This document shows, piece by piece, positions 23,412 to 33,265 of a stretch of 64,000 bases of DNA. The stretch comes from Sandaracinomonas limnophila (lineage in GTDB: Bacteria > Bacteroidota > Bacteroidia > Cytophagales > Spirosomataceae): contig NZ_SACY01000004.1 of the NCBI RefSeq assembly GCF_004005965.1, positions 186,001-250,000 on the forward strand, read 5' to 3'. The stretch's first letter is position 1. Each line of letters starts with the position of its first letter. A program made the position numbers and the translations under genes. Under the pieces are notes generated by a model, which made no database searches, had not been told where the DNA came from, and was given only the letters and a program-made list of their open reading frames with translations.

Positions 23412-26400
23412 ATGAAAAAAATTTTTGCTTTTTTAATCCTTTGGTCACCAATATTATTGGCCCAACATACTTGCCCTACAAATTTATCATTTGATGCAAA
23501 CAATCTTTCATTTTGGGAGTTTAAAAGTGGTACTTATACTGGGAATTATTTGGGCTCCTATTCCGCTACAATTAATCCTATTCCTTCAAAAATTTCAACA
23601 GTTAAAACTGCAAATGATTTTCGAGGGAATAATACATTAACAATTTTTAATGCGAGGGCAGACGGTGGATTTGATTATGACGAAAAAGTTACAACCATTC
23701 CAAAGGTACCTGTCATAAACGGGTATAAATATGATTACAGTGTAAGGCTGGGCAGTTCTTCAACCGGTGGTTCTGCCGACAAATTAACCTTTCGACTTTC
23801 CGTACCACAGAGCGTTTCAACCTACAATATTACCTATGCCTATTCTGCAATTTTACAAGATGTTGCCCATTCTGCCTCTCAACAACCTGCTTTCGTTGCA
23901 ACTGTTACAGATGTTACAACAGGAACCAAAATCAATTGTGCCTCAAAAGATTATTACTCAAATTCTGGAATGCCAATCATGAATGGTGCACGTTATGAGC
24001 CATGGAGAGAAGTTTCATTCGATTTATCACAATATGCAGGTAAAACTATTGAATTAAAATTTGAAGCCTTTGATTGCTCCCCTTCTGGACATTATGGTTA
24101 TGCATATTTGGCTTTTAGAAATGATGGATGCGGAACTGGTACGATTTCAGGAAATGATATTCTTTGTAATAACGGAGGAACTCAAACCTACTCAACACCA
24201 ATGGTAGATGGCGCAACTTTTGCATGGACCTTACCTTATGGTTGGACTGGTTCGTCCTCAGCCAATTCCATTACTGTTAATCCAAATGGAAATCCAGGAG
24301 GAAATATAACTGTTACACCATCACAATCTTGTGGAAATATCACTACAAGAAGTTTATCCATTTCAACAGTTAACTCAGTCCCTGCTGCTCCAAGTTCAAT
24401 TACAGGATCTACAACAGTTTGCTCCAATAGTACAAATTTAACTTATTCAGTACCAGAGGTGGCTAATGCCTCATCTTACAATTGGAGTTATCCTACAGGA
24501 TGGACAATCGTTTCGGGATTAAACACAAACCAAATTACATTTAATGCAAATAATACTTCTGGAAATATTTCTGTTAATGCTGTAAATTTGTGTGGAAATA
24601 GTTCTGCAAGTTCCACTAGCATCTCAATTGTTGCAAATGCGTTGAGTGTTGCAGGCAGTATTACAGGTGCCCCTGGAAGTACACAATGTTCTGGAACAAG
24701 TACCACATTAAATTCGGTTAGTAATACAGGAAATATTACTCGTTGGCTTTCTTCTGATGACGGTGGCATTAATTGGAGTGATTTAGCAAATACCTCAAGC
24801 TCTTTGACCATTACTCCTACAACTTCAACATTTTATAAAACTGAAGTCCAAAATGGTGTTTGTTCTGCTGTGCAAAGTACGCCTGTATTAGTTAATGTAT
24901 ATAGTCCCACACAAATTGTAGTTCAACCAACAAGTATAAACACTTGTGCCGGTTCTGCCAAAACCTATTCCGTATCTGCTATTGGGGAAGGAACATTAAG
25001 TTATATATGGCAAGTATCGTCTGATGCGAACACTTGGGCTGATGCCTCCAATGCAACCTATTATAGCAATTACAATACCTCTACCCTGACAGTAAATGCC
25101 GCTAGGGTTACATCCAATACTAATTTATATTATAAATGCAATATAACTTCAAGTACAGGGTGTTCCTCTATTACAACTGATAATGCAAATTTAGTAGTCA
25201 GCACTTCCGCCACCCCTTCTATTACCAATCAACCAGAAGATAAAACTGTTTGTTCGGGCTCTGTTGCAAATATAAACGTTGTTGCTTCTGGACCAAGTTT
25301 ATCCTACCAATGGCAGTCTGCAGCTAATTTGGGTGGTTCCTATGCAAATATTGCTGGAAAAACTACTTCAACATTAGCGCTTAATACTGCAAGTGAAGCA
25401 ACCTACTTTTATCGTTGTGTTATTACAGAGGCTTGCGGTGGATTAACTAGTACTTCAAATTCCTCCACGATTAATGTGGTAGGCTCATCCACAACATCCC
25501 TAACCATTGCTGCCGATGTAAATAATGTTTGCTATGGTATTCCAATAACCTATACGGCAACCCCTTCAAACGGGGGAACGTCACCTACTTATGCATGGTA
25601 TAAAAATGGTGATGTGATTTCGGGGGAAACGGCTTCTACCTTTATTTCAAGTGCCATAGCTAATGGTGATGTTGTATATGCAGAATTAACTTCTAACAAA
25701 GCTTGCGCAATTGGTAGTCCGGCTTCCTCAAATAGCGTATCCAGAACGATTAAAACAGCCCCAACGGTAAGTGTTACAGGAACTTCAACAAACTATGATT
25801 TAGTTTCTTTAACCGCTTCTGGTGGGGGCACCTACTCGTGGGATGGTGGAAGTAACCTTAGTTCAGCTTCAAATGATTTTGATGAATCTGGAACGTATAC
25901 AGTAACCGTTACCGATGCAACTTCAGGTTGTTCAACTTCTCAGGCAACTGTTGTAACAATAAAATTAAGGGGCTTAAGTAGATATGGAGAACTTTTGGAT
26001 GTTAAAGCTAATCAAGTAAACCGTTTTGGCGAAAAAGGAAGTGATTATCCCATTATTAAAAATGGACAGCTAAAAAAATATTCAAAATACAAGGTTATTA
26101 CTTCCAATTTGAAGCTCCATTTAGATGCGAGTAATTCATCTAGTTATTCAGGTTCTGGTACAATCTGGACAGATATATCAGCAACAGGTATGTCAGCAAC
26201 TTTAACCAATGGCCCTTCTTTTAGTGCCAATAATGGAGGTTATTTTACTTTTGATGGAACAAACCATTATGTATCACTTCCTGCGGCCTTTCCCGGAAGT
26301 AATGACATAACAATAGAAGCTTGGGTAAATAGAACAGCAAATAGTGGCGCCAATACGGCAATAGCAAATATGGATAATTGGAATGCAGGAAATGTTCATT

Positions 26401-26747
26401 TTCAATTTGCCAATAACCAATTGCAATTCGCATTGAGCTCAGAAGCAGATAAATACGCAACTTATTCCTTTTCCATCAATAAATGGTACCATGTGGCAGC
26501 AGTCTATAATAAATCGGCCAAAACGGTAACATTTTATGTAAATGGACGATTAATAAATACAGAGAATTATTCAACCCCTCCATCGGTTGCAAATCAGTTT
26601 TTCAAAATAGGCGCATGGAGTAACAACGCTTCATTAGGTAATTTTTTCAATGGAAAAATTAGTTTAGTTAGAATCTATAGTTCCGCACTATCTTCTAACC
26701 AAATAAATAATAATTTCAACAACGGTAAACAGAATTTCGGTTTATAA
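23412..26747 (+). CDS. Large surface protein with Ig/PKD-like repeats and C-terminal LamG-like domain
   Basis: The 1,111-residue product has a Sec signal (MKKIFAFLILWSPILLA) and a jelly-roll-like N-terminal region. Successive Ig/PKD-like modules of about 80-90 residues occupy the middle; each has a Cys-rich motif such as TCAGS, TVCSGS and NVCYG. The C-terminus is a concanavalin-like/LamG domain with DITIEAWVNRT, WYHVAAVYNKSAKTVTFYVNGRL and FFNGKISLVRIYSSALS. A short recombination-like linker, LRGLSRYGELLDVK, sits before LamG. No type IX C-terminal sorting domain is recognisable. It probably binds polysaccharides or acts in adhesion. Confidence 0.85.
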   Translation: MKKIFAFLILWSPILLAQHTCPTNLSFDANNLSFWEFKSGTYTGNYLGSYSATINPIPSKISTVKTANDFRGNNTLTIFNARADGGFDYDEKVTTIPKVPVINGYKYDYSVRLGSSSTGGSADKLTFRLSVPQSVSTYNITYAYSAILQDVAHSASQQPAFVATVTDVTTGTKINCASKDYYSNSGMPIMNGARYEPWREVSFDLSQYAGKTIELKFEAFDCSPSGHYGYAYLAFRNDGCGTGTISGNDILCNNGGTQTYSTPMVDGATFAWTLPYGWTGSSSANSITVNPNGNPGGNITVTPSQSCGNITTRSLSISTVNSVPAAPSSITGSTTVCSNSTNLTYSVPEVANASSYNWSYPTGWTIVSGLNTNQITFNANNTSGNISVNAVNLCGNSSASSTSISIVANALSVAGSITGAPGSTQCSGTSTTLNSVSNTGNITRWLSSDDGGINWSDLANTSSSLTITPTTSTFYKTEVQNGVCSAVQSTPVLVNVYSPTQIVVQPTSINTCAGSAKTYSVSAIGEGTLSYIWQVSSDANTWADASNATYYSNYNTSTLTVNAARVTSNTNLYYKCNITSSTGCSSITTDNANLVVSTSATPSITNQPEDKTVCSGSVANINVVASGPSLSYQWQSAANLGGSYANIAGKTTSTLALNTASEATYFYRCVITEACGGLTSTSNSSTINVVGSSTTSLTIAADVNNVCYGIPITYTATPSNGGTSPTYAWYKNGDVISGETASTFISSAIANGDVVYAELTSNKACAIGSPASSNSVSRTIKTAPTVSVTGTSTNYDLVSLTASGGGTYSWDGGSNLSSASNDFDESGTYTVTVTDATSGCSTSQATVVTIKLRGLSRYGELLDVKANQVNRFGEKGSDYPIIKNGQLKKYSKYKVITSNLKLHLDASNSSSYSGSGTIWTDISATGMSATLTNGPSFSANNGGYFTFDGTNHYVSLPAAFPGSNDITIEAWVNRTANSGANTAIANMDNWNAGNVHFQFANNQLQFALSSEADKYATYSFSINKWYHVAAVYNKSAKTVTFYVNGRLINTENYSTPPSVANQFFKIGAWSNNASLGNFFNGKISLVRIYSSALSSNQINNNFNNGKQNFGL

Positions 26748-26803
26748 AAAAAGATAAAACTTTTCAATTTCTTTCATAAATTGCAGGAAACCTATTTCAT
26801 CCT

Positions 26804-27733
26804 ATGAATATTTCCCGTAGAAATTTATTGAAAGCTTCTGCACCTTTGGCCGGACTTTCCCTCGCCCCACTCGCAAAAGAAAATGCCGTGGCAAAAAATA
26901 AAAAAAATCTGACCATCTGCCTGAACCTAAGTACCATCATGGGTCAAAACTTAGGTTTCATCAAAGAACTTCAAGTAGCCTCAAAAGCGGGGTTCCGTTC
27001 AGTTGAAATTTGGGTGCCAACGCTCGAAAAATACCTAAATAATGGGGGCTCTATTGCAGAAGCAAAAAAAGTAATCCAAGACCTCGGCCTCACTATTCAA
27101 AATACAATCGGTTTCGCTCCGTGGATCGTCGATGAAGCAGACGTTCGTGCAAAGGGACTTGAACAGCTAAAAAAAGAAATGGGCTGGGTGCGTGAATTGG
27201 GCTGCAAACGTATCGCCGCACCTCCAATGGGTGCGCAAAACAATCCAAACATCAACCTTAAAGCCGCCGGTGAACGCTACGGGAAAATCCTGGAAGTAGG
27301 AAAGCAAATGGAAGTAATTCCGCAATTAGAAATGTGGGGACATTCCAAATGCCTCAACCGTGTTGCAGATGCTCTTTTCATTGCCGCAGAAGCGGGAAAG
27401 GAAGATGCGAAATTATTATTGGACGTTTATCATATTTATCGGGGAGAATCAAGCCTGGAAAGCCTTCATGTAGTTGGAGAAAATAGTTTAGACATATTCC
27501 ACGTAAACGACTACACCACCAACATCAAACCTGCCGACATCAAAGACGCAGACCGAATTTATGTGGGCGATGGTGAGGCCCCTATCGCAGACATCATCCA
27601 TAAATTAACTCCGAATAATCGTCCTTTGGTAATTTCTTTGGAGCTTTTCAATAAAACCTATTACGCACAAGATGCCCAATTGGTAGCCAATACCGGATTC
27701 CAAAAAATGAAACAACTCGTTGATAGAATGTAA
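26804..27733 (+). CDS. Tat-exported sugar isomerase/epimerase-like TIM-barrel protein
   Basis: The 309-residue protein starts [14 protein letters not shown], a twin-arginine signal ending before NAVA. It has a xylose isomerase-like TIM barrel: [50 protein letters not shown], and [13 protein letters not shown] supply the metal-binding Glu, Asp, His positions. It lies 1 base before the GH95 gene. Likely roles are epimerisation or 3-keto-glycoside hydrolysis. Confidence 0.85.
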   Translation: MNISRRNLLKASAPLAGLSLAPLAKENAVAKNKKNLTICLNLSTIMGQNLGFIKELQVASKAGFRSVEIWVPTLEKYLNNGGSIAEAKKVIQDLGLTIQNTIGFAPWIVDEADVRAKGLEQLKKEMGWVRELGCKRIAAPPMGAQNNPNINLKAAGERYGKILEVGKQMEVIPQLEMWGHSKCLNRVADALFIAAEAGKEDAKLLLDVYHIYRGESSLESLHVVGENSLDIFHVNDYTTNIKPADIKDADRIYVGDGEAPIADIIHKLTPNNRPLVISLELFNKTYYAQDAQLVANTGFQKMKQLVDRM

Positions 27734-27734
27734 T

Positions 27735-30179
27735 ATGAAAATCGATTTTTTAAATAGGATTTTAATAAAATGTGGTTTAACCACAAGGGTTAAACCTATT
27801 ATCTTCCTACTTTGCTCACTCTGCTCACTTGATTCCATTGCCCAGGTAAAACAACCTAGTCTCAAACTTTGGTACAAAAACCCTGCGCAATACTTTGAAG
27901 AGGCTTTGGTGTTAGGAAATGGTAAAATAGGGGCAACCGTTTACGGAGGTACAAATACAGATATAATTCATTTAAATGATATTACTTTGTGGTCGGGTGG
28001 TCCGGTAAATCCCAACATGAATCCGAAGGCTTATGAAAATTTTCCAAAGGTGCGTGAATTGCTGCTTCAAGAAAATTACAAGGCCGCAGATTCTTTAATC
28101 CGAAAAATTCAAGGTAAATTTTCAGAGTCCTATGCCCCACTAGGTAATTTATATCTCGATTTTAAACATGAAAATGTAAACAATTATTTAAGAGAATTGA
28201 ATCTGGACAAATCTTTGGCCACGGTATCTTATACCACCAACCAAAACCAAATCAAACGACAATATTTTGTATCAAATCCAGATCAAGTTTTTGTCATTCA
28301 TTTAGAATCTTCTCAGAAAAACCAACTAAGTTTTACGCTTCGGTTTGACTCCAAATTAAAGTTTTCAACACACTCAACTCTGCACCATTTGCACGTAAAC
28401 GGACTGGCTCCCGTTCGCGCAGATCCTAATTATGTTCGCAAGCCGGGCAATCCAATTCAATTTATTGAAGGAAAAGGAACTCGCTTTGCAGGGGATTTCT
28501 TACTGCAAAATTATGGAGGAACTGTTTCCCAAACTGATAGCTCTATTACGCTCTCAAATGCTACACAGGCAACTATTTTAGTAAGTTTAGCCACCAGCTT
28601 CAATGGTTTTGACAAAGACCCAAATGCCGAAGGATTGGATGAAGAAAAAATTGCCCAAGAAGTACTTCAAAAAGCAAGCATTATTCCTTTGCAAACGTTA
28701 CTGAATCGACACCAAAGTGATTACCAAAAATTTTACAATCGTGTAAAATTAAATTTGGGGAAATCAACCGTCGATCTCCCAACTGATGAACGTTTACGCA
28801 ATTATGCAAAAGGTGAAAAAGACCCTTATTTAGAAACATTGTATTTCCAATTTGGAAGATATTTATTGATTTCAAGCTCAAGAACACCAAAAGTACCAGC
28901 CAATTTACAAGGCTTGTGGAATCCACACATCCGTCCACCTTGGTCTTCTAATTATACCATGAACATCAATGCAGAAGAAAATTACTGGCTGGCAGAAAAC
29001 ACCAATTTGCCAGAAATGCATCAATCTTTTTTAGGTTTCTTAGAAAACCTGGAATCGACAGGTAAAATTACCGCCAAAACTTTTTACAATGCCCCAGGTT
29101 GGGCAGTGCACCACAATTCAGACATTTGGGCTATGAGTAATCCTGTTGGTGATTTTGGAGATGGTGACCCTAGCTGGGCCAATTGGAACATGGGCGCAAC
29201 CTGGGCAAGTACACATTTATGGGAACATTATTCGTTCACAAAAGATCTGGAATTCTTGAAAACAAAGGGCTATCCACTGATGAAAGGTGCTGCAGAATTT
29301 GCTTTGGCCATGCTTTTCCCAGATAAAAAAGGAAACCTAATAACCGGACCTGCCACCTCTCCTGAAGCCCGATTCAAACTTCCCAATGGCTACATCGGTG
29401 CCACCATGTATGGCGGTACAGCAGATCTTGCCATGATCCGCGAACTATTTACAGATATTTTAGCGGCTCAAAATGTCTTAAGAAATGACAAAGAATTTGC
29501 AGAAAAAATTCAGACCGCTTTAAACAAATTACACCCTTACCAAATTGGTTCAAGAGGAAATTTACAGGAATGGTATTACGACTGGGAAGATCAAGATTGG
29601 AAACACCGACACCAATCGCATTTATATGGATTGTTTCCAGGAACACATATAAAAACTGACGTACAGCCCGAAATAGCTGCCGCCATTCGCAAATCTCTAG
29701 AGATCAAGGGTGATGAAACCACCGGATGGTCTAAGGGCTGGAGAATCAATCTTTGGGCCCGATTAAAAGACGGCAACCATGCCTACAAAATGTACCGCGA
29801 ATTGTTGAAATACGTTGAACCCGATGGAGTAAAAATAAATTATCAAAGAGGTGGCGGAACCTATCCTAATTTATTCGATGCCCACCCACCTTTCCAAATA
29901 GATGGAAACTTTGGTGGCGCTGCCGCAGTGGCTGAAATGTTGGTGCAGTCAGATGAAAACAATATTTACTTGCTCCCTGCCCTTCCTGATGCATGGGAAA
30001 GCGGTTCTGTTTCAGGGTTAAAGGCAAGAGGTGGATTCGAAGTAAGCTTGGAGTGGAAAAATCACAAGGTAACTCGCGTACAAATTACCTCAAAGCTGGG
30101 CGGTAAAACTCAAGTGATTTACAACGGAAAAAACAAAGATATCACTGTTGCTCCAAAGGGAATTTATTTGATTAATTAG
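27735..30179 (+). CDS. GH95 alpha-L-fucosidase-like glycoside hydrolase
   Basis: Starting at the ATG at 27735 the product is 814 residues. An earlier start inside the previous gene is possible but unlikely. Family GH95 landmarks are [10 protein letters not shown]-like text ([16 protein letters not shown]), [33 protein letters not shown] carrying the acid Glu, and [14 protein letters not shown] carrying the paired Asp. These match the catalytic Asn, Glu and Asp of inverting 1,2-alpha-L-fucosidases. The signal-peptide region is odd because a 23-bp REP hairpin at 27774 and a GCTCACT repeat lie inside it. The end overlaps the convergent ferritin-like gene by 8 bp. Confidence 0.9.
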   Translation: MKIDFLNRILIKCGLTTRVKPIIFLLCSLCSLDSIAQVKQPSLKLWYKNPAQYFEEALVLGNGKIGATVYGGTNTDIIHLNDITLWSGGPVNPNMNPKAYENFPKVRELLLQENYKAADSLIRKIQGKFSESYAPLGNLYLDFKHENVNNYLRELNLDKSLATVSYTTNQNQIKRQYFVSNPDQVFVIHLESSQKNQLSFTLRFDSKLKFSTHSTLHHLHVNGLAPVRADPNYVRKPGNPIQFIEGKGTRFAGDFLLQNYGGTVSQTDSSITLSNATQATILVSLATSFNGFDKDPNAEGLDEEKIAQEVLQKASIIPLQTLLNRHQSDYQKFYNRVKLNLGKSTVDLPTDERLRNYAKGEKDPYLETLYFQFGRYLLISSSRTPKVPANLQGLWNPHIRPPWSSNYTMNINAEENYWLAENTNLPEMHQSFLGFLENLESTGKITAKTFYNAPGWAVHHNSDIWAMSNPVGDFGDGDPSWANWNMGATWASTHLWEHYSFTKDLEFLKTKGYPLMKGAAEFALAMLFPDKKGNLITGPATSPEARFKLPNGYIGATMYGGTADLAMIRELFTDILAAQNVLRNDKEFAEKIQTALNKLHPYQIGSRGNLQEWYYDWEDQDWKHRHQSHLYGLFPGTHIKTDVQPEIAAAIRKSLEIKGDETTGWSKGWRINLWARLKDGNHAYKMYRELLKYVEPDGVKINYQRGGGTYPNLFDAHPPFQIDGNFGGAAAVAEMLVQSDENNIYLLPALPDAWESGSVSGLKARGGFEVSLEWKNHKVTRVQITSKLGGKTQVIYNGKNKDITVAPKGIYLIN
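27774..27796. repeat. REP-like hairpin inside the fucosidase signal-peptide region
   Basis: GGTTTAACC and GGTTAAACC pair perfectly around the loop ACAAG. It shares the AACC-ACAAG-GGTT core with the hairpins in the transposase gene but has a different distal stem. The reading frame runs through it as GLTTRVKP. Confidence 0.9.
27814..27829. repeat. Short GCTCACT repeat, copy 1
   Basis: The 16-mer GCTCACTCTGCTCACT lies in the fucosidase signal region and recurs at 40615-40630. Confidence 0.7.
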
Positions 30180-30795
30180 CCAAAACCAACAATTCCTTTT
30201 CAATTGCCATTGTCCAGTTCTCAAAAAGCTCTGCCTCAATGGCAATTGCTTTTTGTCCCAATTCCTCCCAATTATCTGAATAATTAGATAGTTGTTGAAT
30301 CATCTCATCAAGATGTCCTTCTTCCTCTATAATAATAGATTTCACGTGGACCTTTTGATCAAATCGGGTTAAAACATCTTGATAAACTGGATAAATTTCA
30401 TCAGCACGAACCTCAATGGCATAAGTAACCAACAAATAGGCCAACCATTTTAAATCGGCACCTTGCAATTTGAACTCTTTTTTAAGCCATTGGCAAACTT
30501 TTAGGTCCAAAAAATCCAAATACAAACCAGAGATTTTCGGACACAACAAATGCTGATCTTCATAGGTTTCCAATCCAGCATCAATCAGTTTATACATTTG
30601 CTTTTTTAAGAAATACGCATGGCGGTGCTCCTCGGCAGCATGTTTCAAAACCATCAAATTGGCAGAGCTTCTGGATTCAAATTTTGAAATTTTTCTTGCC
30701 CCAACATTTTCCATATACGAAAGCGTATTGAGAAATTTGGCATGCAAGTTTGGATTTAATACTATTTGTTCTAAAATTTGTCCTAATTGGCTCAT
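30172..30795 (-). CDS. Ferritin-like diiron four-helix protein of unknown function
   Basis: This 207-residue protein shows a complete set of diiron-carboxylate ligands: Glu29, Glu56-x2-His59 in [10 protein letters not shown], Glu128 in YAIEVRADE, and Glu158-x2-His161 in EEEGHLDEM. The spacing matches ferritin-like/oxygenase four-helix bundles, and I place it in that fold with no assigned reaction. The minus-strand start is preceded by TATCTTTG at 30816-30823, a good -7 element. The 3' end overlaps the convergent fucosidase by 8 bp. Confidence 0.75.
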   Translation of the reverse strand: MSQLGQILEQIVLNPNLHAKFLNTLSYMENVGARKISKFESRSSANLMVLKHAAEEHRHAYFLKKQMYKLIDAGLETYEDQHLLCPKISGLYLDFLDLKVCQWLKKEFKLQGADLKWLAYLLVTYAIEVRADEIYPVYQDVLTRFDQKVHVKSIIIEEEGHLDEMIQQLSNYSDNWEELGQKAIAIEAELFENWTMAIEKELLVLAN

Positions 30796-30815
30796 TGGAA
30801 TCGTAAATTTGAATG

Positions 30816-30823
30816 CAAAGATA
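30816..30823 (-). promoter_or_regulatory. -7 element of the diiron protein gene
   Basis: TATCTTTG on the minus strand, 20 bases before the start codon, matches TAnnTTTG. A clear -33 element is absent. Confidence 0.5.
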
Positions 30824-30829
30824 CCTATT

Positions 30830-30909
30830 GAATTATGAATTATAAATTATAAATTATGAATTCAGGTTCCTGAGCTTGTCGAAGGACGGTTCCTGAGCTT
30901 GTCGAAGGA
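30830..30909. repeat. AT-rich inverted repeat and tandem TCCTGAGCTTGTCGAAGG repeat
   Basis: First, GAATTATGAATT/AATTATGAATTC-like blocks (30830-30863) form an AT-rich near-palindrome. Next, a unit containing CCTGAGCTTGTCGAAGG occurs twice (30865-30886 and 30888-30909), ending 6 bp before the aminotransferase start. I recall this GC-rich motif from intergenic repeats of other genomes, but cannot check it. Confidence 0.8.
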
Positions 30910-30915
30910 TGAATT

Positions 30916-32166
30916 ATGAAAAAACGAACATTTTTACAAAACTCCTTAGCCTTGATGGGCTTTGGAATTTCCAATAAAACAATTTATCTCAAAACGGAGG
31001 CTGAGGCCGAACGCAAAGAGGAGACTCGAAGCAACGATTTTTGGCAAAAAATCCGTTCCCAATATAATCTGCAAACTGATTTTATCAATCTGGAAAGTGG
31101 CTATTACAACATCATTCCACAGCCCACATTAGAGAAATACCAAGAACATATTCGAGAAGTTAATCGATTGGGCGCCTATTACATGCGGACAGTACAGCAT
31201 GAAAATAAGCAAAAAATGGTGGAAAAATTAGCCCATTTACTGGATTGCCCAATAGATGAACTCATCATTACCCGTAATACAACGGAATCTTTGGATATGG
31301 TTATTGGCGGATATCCTTGGCAAAAAGGAGATGAGGCAGTTTTTGCTTACCAAGATTACGGGGCGATGCAAGATATGTTTGACCTCATGGTGAAAAAACA
31401 TGGGATCGTGAATAAACGCATTTCAATACCCAATCATCCCAAAAATGATGAAGAATTGGTGGATTTATATGCCAAAGCTATTACTTCAAAAACCAAATTG
31501 CTGATGATCCCACATATTGTCAACATAACAGGTCAAATTTTACCCGTGAGGAAAATCTGTGATATGGCACATGAAAAAGGTGTTGAGGTAATGGTAGATG
31601 GTGCTCATGCGGTTGCTCATTTCCAGTTTTCAATAAAAGACCTACATTGTGATTATTACGGCTCTAGTTTACACAAATGGCTGGCCGTTCCTTTAGGCGC
31701 AGGAATCCTGCACATCAAAAAACAACATATTGAAAAAATTTGGCCTCTTTTAGCGGAAACCATTAGAGCTTCTGGCGATATTTCTAAATTAAACCACACA
31801 GGAACACACCCCGTTGCTACAGACCTAAGCATTGCAGATGCTATTGACTTTTATAATCAAATGGGTCCCGCCAAAAAGGAGGAACGACTGCGACATTTAC
31901 AAAATTATTGGACTTCAAAAGTTAGAAATCTGCCTCATATTATTCTGAATACTCCCAAAGACCCTTCGCGGTCTTGCGCCATAGCCAATGTGGGAGTAAA
32001 AAGCATGAAGCCCTCTGATTTGGCTGAAACTTTATTAAAAAAATATAAAATTTTCACCGTTGCCATAGACCATCACAATGTTCAAGGGTGTAGAATTACG
32101 CCAAATGTTTTTACGACTGAGCAGGAATTAGATCAATTGGTAGAAGCTTTAAAACAACTGGCATAA
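30916..32166 (+). CDS. Class V PLP-dependent aminotransferase-like protein (exported)
   Basis: The 416-residue protein has an N-terminal KKRTFLQNSLALMGFG that looks like a Tat-type leader with one lysine-arginine pair. It belongs to fold-type I class V (isopenicillin N epimerase/cysteine desulfurase-like). PLP contacts are TRNTTESLDMV near 120, VMVDGAHAVAHF, and SSLHKWLAVPLGAG with the Schiff-base Lys near residue 254. The C-terminus, TPNVFTTEQELDQLV, is typical. Substrate unknown. It ends just before a hairpin repeat shared with the convergent lactonase gene. Confidence 0.85.
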   Translation: MKKRTFLQNSLALMGFGISNKTIYLKTEAEAERKEETRSNDFWQKIRSQYNLQTDFINLESGYYNIIPQPTLEKYQEHIREVNRLGAYYMRTVQHENKQKMVEKLAHLLDCPIDELIITRNTTESLDMVIGGYPWQKGDEAVFAYQDYGAMQDMFDLMVKKHGIVNKRISIPNHPKNDEELVDLYAKAITSKTKLLMIPHIVNITGQILPVRKICDMAHEKGVEVMVDGAHAVAHFQFSIKDLHCDYYGSSLHKWLAVPLGAGILHIKKQHIEKIWPLLAETIRASGDISKLNHTGTHPVATDLSIADAIDFYNQMGPAKKEERLRHLQNYWTSKVRNLPHIILNTPKDPSRSCAIANVGVKSMKPSDLAETLLKKYKIFTVAIDHHNVQGCRITPNVFTTEQELDQLVEALKQLA

Positions 32167-32169
32167 CGC

Positions 32170-32212
32170 CTACCCCCCCCTCCTTGTGAAGGAGGGGGCT
32201 GGGGGGAGGTAA
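32170..32212 (+). repeat. Compound hairpin repeat, copy C (short form), likely bidirectional terminator
   Basis: CCCCCTCCTT and AAGGAGGGGG form a perfect 10-bp stem around GTG, inside an imperfect outer stem (TACCCCC with GGGGGAGGTA). Compared with copies A and B it is reverse-oriented and lacks the GGCGC hairpin. It lies between two converging genes. Confidence 0.85.
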
Positions 32213-32221
32213 ATAGGACTT

Positions 32222-33265
32222 TTACAATTCCCCCACCACCACTGGCTTCCTTACCGTAATATCCAACCCTTTTGCGCTGATGTTGCCCGTTTTGGCATCA
32301 AAGGAGTACAATTGTACTTTGTTTTCATCTTGACTAGCTACAAAAAGGATTTTGCCAGATTTATCAAAAGTGAAAAAACGAGGTTTTTTTGCTACAGGAA
32401 TACGATTTTTAAAAATAAGCTGGCCAGTAGGTAAAATTTTATACACTACCAATTCATCTTTGGTGATTCGATTCGAACAGACTAACCAATTCCAATCGGG
32501 CGAAACTTCTATGTGCGCTGATGCTTTTGACTCCGCCTTGGAATCATCACAAACAATACTTTGAACCTTTTCTAAAACCTCATTTTTATATAAAAAAACA
32601 TCAACGGTTCCGCTTAACTCATTAAGCAAATAGGCAAATTTCCCATTCGGGTGAAAACTTAGGTGTCGAGGACCCGCTCCAGGATTTAAGTGATAACTTT
32701 TATAATTGGGCCACAACTTACCATCTACCAAAATCCGATGCTGGTACACTCGGTCGCTTCCCAAATCTGTAACGAACAAATATTTGTTATCCGGAGAAAT
32801 GACAACTTTATGAGCATGAGGCGCCTCTTGTCGTGCTACATTTACCGATTTCCCTTTGTACACTAGCAACTGTTTAATTGGCTTTAGAGAATTCTTCGAA
32901 AAATCGAAAACGCTCACGCTTCCTCCCGAATAGTTAGCCACATAAACTGTTTGGCTCGATTCCCTGTAAGTAACATAACAAGGGTCATTTCCAAGAGTCG
33001 GAAAGGAGTTTATTAAACCGTACTTTCCGTTGGGAAATCGTTTATAGGCACTCAAAGAAGAGTTTTGATCGCCTTTTTCCGAAACCACAAAGAGAAATTC
33101 TTTGGATTTAGAAAAACAGAAAAATGAGGCATTTTCTTGTTTTATTTGATACGCCTTTTGTACTTTATTTTGCTGAAGATCAAGCAAATAAAATTCTAAT
33201 CCTGCATTTTTATCCGTGTAGGAGCCTATTAAAATTTGTAAAACTTGGGCAAGTATAAAAATCAT
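32222..33265 (-). CDS. Lactonase-family beta-propeller protein (6-phosphogluconolactonase-like)
   Basis: The 347-residue protein starts MIFILAQVLQILIGSYTDK, giving a short hydrophobic N-terminus that may act as a signal. It has the seven-bladed propeller pattern of the lactonase family (GTYT-like GSYTDKNAGLEF, then ISPDNKYLFVTDLGSDRV, GAGPRHLSFHPNGKFAYLLNELSGTVDVF). YkgB-like members hydrolyse gluconolactones. Its ATG overlaps the tgt stop (ATGA), so it is translationally coupled to tgt. Confidence 0.85.
   Translation of the reverse strand: MIFILAQVLQILIGSYTDKNAGLEFYLLDLQQNKVQKAYQIKQENASFFCFSKSKEFLFVVSEKGDQNSSLSAYKRFPNGKYGLINSFPTLGNDPCYVTYRESSQTVYVANYSGGSVSVFDFSKNSLKPIKQLLVYKGKSVNVARQEAPHAHKVVISPDNKYLFVTDLGSDRVYQHRILVDGKLWPNYKSYHLNPGAGPRHLSFHPNGKFAYLLNELSGTVDVFLYKNEVLEKVQSIVCDDSKAESKASAHIEVSPDWNWLVCSNRITKDELVVYKILPTGQLIFKNRIPVAKKPRFFTFDKSGKILFVASQDENKVQLYSFDAKTGNISAKGLDITVRKPVVVGEL

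Noticed and set aside
26748-26803. A terminator after the Ig/LamG gene
   Set aside because: Only AT-rich sequence with no stable stem; the next gene may be read through.
30830-30909. A CRISPR array
   Set aside because: Only two adjacent copies of a 22-bp unit with a 1-bp spacing and no unique spacers; no cas genes.
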